From JADCGM01 sp943370355 (GTDB lineage Bacteria > Pseudomonadota > Alphaproteobacteria > Sphingomonadales > Sphingomonadaceae), in the NCBI GenBank assembly GCA_943370355.1, contig CALRQP020000003.1:62001-126000 (forward strand): 64,000 bases of DNA. The letters run 5' to 3'. Below the pieces are notes generated by a model. The model ran no database searches and was not told where the DNA came from. It was given only the letters and a program-made list of their open reading frames with translations. The translations under genes and the position numbers were made by a program. How positions within the stretch are numbered: the stretch's first letter is position 1; the number at the start of each line of letters is the position of its first letter. Below are positions 62,921 through 64,000 of the stretch, piece by piece.

Positions 62921-64000
62921 ATGGACGATCGTGCAACGCCGGACCGCAGCGGATTTCTGGCCAGCCTCGGTCCGGGGCTGATCACCGGCGCAGCCGACGA
63001 CGACCCAAGCGGCATTGGTACGCACAGCCAGGTCGGTGCGCAATTCGGCTACGGCCTTGCCTGGACCTTCGTGCTGAGCTTCCCGCTCATGGTCGTCATC
63101 CAGCAGATCGCTGCCGAGATCGGCCGCGTGACGGGGGCGGGTATCGCGCGCAACCTGCGGCGGCACTATCCGCGGCCGGTGCTTTGGTCGATGGTGGGTC
63201 TGCTGCTCGTCGCAAATGTCGTCAATCTCGGCGCCGACCTGAGCGCGATGGGCGCGGCGCTGCAATTGCTCATCGGCGGCAATACCGCGCTCTACACGCT
63301 GCTGTTCGGCATCCTGTGCATCGTGGTCGAGGTGGCGCTCAGCTATCCGCGCTATTCCTCGGTGCTGAAATGGACGACGCTGTCGCTGTTCACCTATTTC
63401 GGTGTCGTCGCCGTCGCGGGGGTGCCCTGGGGCCATGCGCTGCGGTCGCTGGTGGTGCCCGAACTGCAATGGAACGTCGCCTATGCGACCGCCTTCGTCG
63501 CCATCCTCGGCACGACGATCAGCCCCTATCTCTTCTTCTGGCAGGCCGGGCAGGAGATCGAAGAGGAGCACCGCCATCACGCCAAGCCGCTGTGCCTGAC
63601 GCCCAAGGAGGCCGGGCCGGAGCTGAAGCGCATCCGGACCGACACGCTCGTCGGCATGGGGTTCAGCACGCTAGTGTCGCTCGCGATCGTGTTCGCGACA
63701 GCGGCGACGCTCAATGCGCATGGCATTCACGACATCACGACATCGGCACAGGCCGCCGAGGCGCTGCGCCCGATCGCCGGCCAGTTTGCCTTCGCGATGT
63801 TCGCACTTGGGATCATCGGGACGGGGCTGCTCGCCGTGCCGGTACTGGCGGGCTCGGCCGCCTATGCGGTGACCGAGATGGTAGGGGTCGCGGGCAGCCT
63901 TGACGCCAAGCCGCTCGATGCCCGCCTGTTCTACGCGACGATCGCCGTGACCACGCTCGCCGGCGCCTCGCTCAACGCTGTCGGTATCGACCCCGTCCGC
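62921..64000 (+). CDS. Nramp-like divalent metal transporter family protein (3' end outside window)
   Basis: 360 codons run open to the window end. It is polytopic: GPGLITGAADDDPSGIGTHS, then helices including LVVIQQIAAEIGRVTG-type, WSMVGLLLVANVVNLGADL, and ILGTTISPYLFFWQAGQEIE. The fold matches Nramp (SLC11), but the metal-binding motif DPGN of helix 1 reads DPSG and the Met-Pro-His of helix 6 reads ISPY. Transport of Mn/Fe is therefore uncertain. ATG 62921 lacks a clear ribosome site. The frame is in phase with the window end. Confidence 0.85.
   Translation, partial: MDDRATPDRSGFLASLGPGLITGAADDDPSGIGTHSQVGAQFGYGLAWTFVLSFPLMVVIQQIAAEIGRVTGAGIARNLRRHYPRPVLWSMVGLLLVANVVNLGADLSAMGAALQLLIGGNTALYTLLFGILCIVVEVALSYPRYSSVLKWTTLSLFTYFGVVAVAGVPWGHALRSLVVPELQWNVAYATAFVAILGTTISPYLFFWQAGQEIEEEHRHHAKPLCLTPKEAGPELKRIRTDTLVGMGFSTLVSLAIVFATAATLNAHGIHDITTSAQAAEALRPIAGQFAFAMFALGIIGTGLLAVPVLAGSAAYAVTEMVGVAGSLDAKPLDARLFYATIAVTTLAGASLNAVGIDPVR

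Noticed and set aside
62887..63903. Long plus-strand open frame at the right end
   Set aside because: Its Arg/Ala/His-rich translation is a shadow of the Nramp-like gene, which reads in another frame from 62921 and stays open to the window end.

Overview
The window is GC-rich and dense with genes that overlap by 4 bp. Its content points to an alphaproteobacterium of the Sphingomonadaceae. The clearest pointers are a KipF/PakF-type general-stress kinase operon with an EcfG-like promoter, a ChvI-ChvG-HprK-RapZ-PTS regulatory operon next to pckA, an Atm1-type ABC exporter, two PEP-CTERM proteins, an FtsY without an acidic N-terminal domain, a serC leader RNA, and GC-rich intergenic palindromes of the kind seen in sphingomonads. 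I did not identify genus or species. I found no tRNA, rRNA, CRISPR array, transposase, phage gene or plasmid gene.

Layout. 0-3 kb: the 5' end of a luciferase-like oxidoreductase, a transglutaminase-like protein, and hslVU behind a heat-shock-type promoter. 3-11 kb: a molybdopterin oxidoreductase, a dienelactone-hydrolase/acyl-CoA ligase pair, a PEP-CTERM protein with a sigma-54-type promoter, a MAPEG protein, an Atm1-like exporter and a small exported protein. 11-19 kb: a second PEP-CTERM protein (CCXG type), pccA, an Fe-S uracil-DNA glycosylase, small conserved proteins, an alpha/beta hydrolase, and a LysR / NmrA / DJ-1 stress module. 19-27 kb (minus strand): dapF-mtaB-ftsY-ispZ with 4-bp overlaps, a HerA-like ATPase, and a LuxR regulator followed by two exported proteins.

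27-37 kb: chvI-chvG-hprK-rapZ-ptsM-ptsH, a multi-PAS hybrid kinase, and divergent pckA. This links envelope/acid sensing (ChvGI), the regulatory PTS and gluconeogenesis. 37-44 kb: a J-domain protein, a TagB-like transferase and a flippase (surface polysaccharide), a CMD/SDR pair, and an ABC-F ATPase. 43.8-46.8 kb reads as a lower-GC accessory stretch with a hypothetical protein, an HSL-type hydrolase, a BLUF photoreceptor and a hypothetical membrane protein. 46.8-57 kb: a HAPMO-like Baeyer-Villiger monooxygenase, a truncated BrnA-like antitoxin, a DUF885 metallopeptidase, and a minus-strand biosynthetic run serC-serA-hisZ-purA punctuated by palindromic repeats and headed by a serC leader.

57-64 kb (plus strand): an Arg-rich glycine-zipper protein, a LOG-family protein, a DNA photolyase, then CHASE3 kinase (KipF-like) - single-domain receiver - receiver/HisKA_2 kinase (PakF-like), and an Nramp-like transporter cut by the window edge.

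The most notable observations are: (i) a composite palindromic repeat of about 140 bp inserted in frame within mtaB, adding about 46 residues, with related repeats nearby; (ii) a near-consensus sigma-54 promoter on a PEP-CTERM gene; (iii) EcfG-type promoters on the kipF-pakF operon and on a small exported protein; (iv) a heat-shock promoter and stem-loop in the hslVU leader; (v) an Nramp-like transporter lacking the usual metal ligands.
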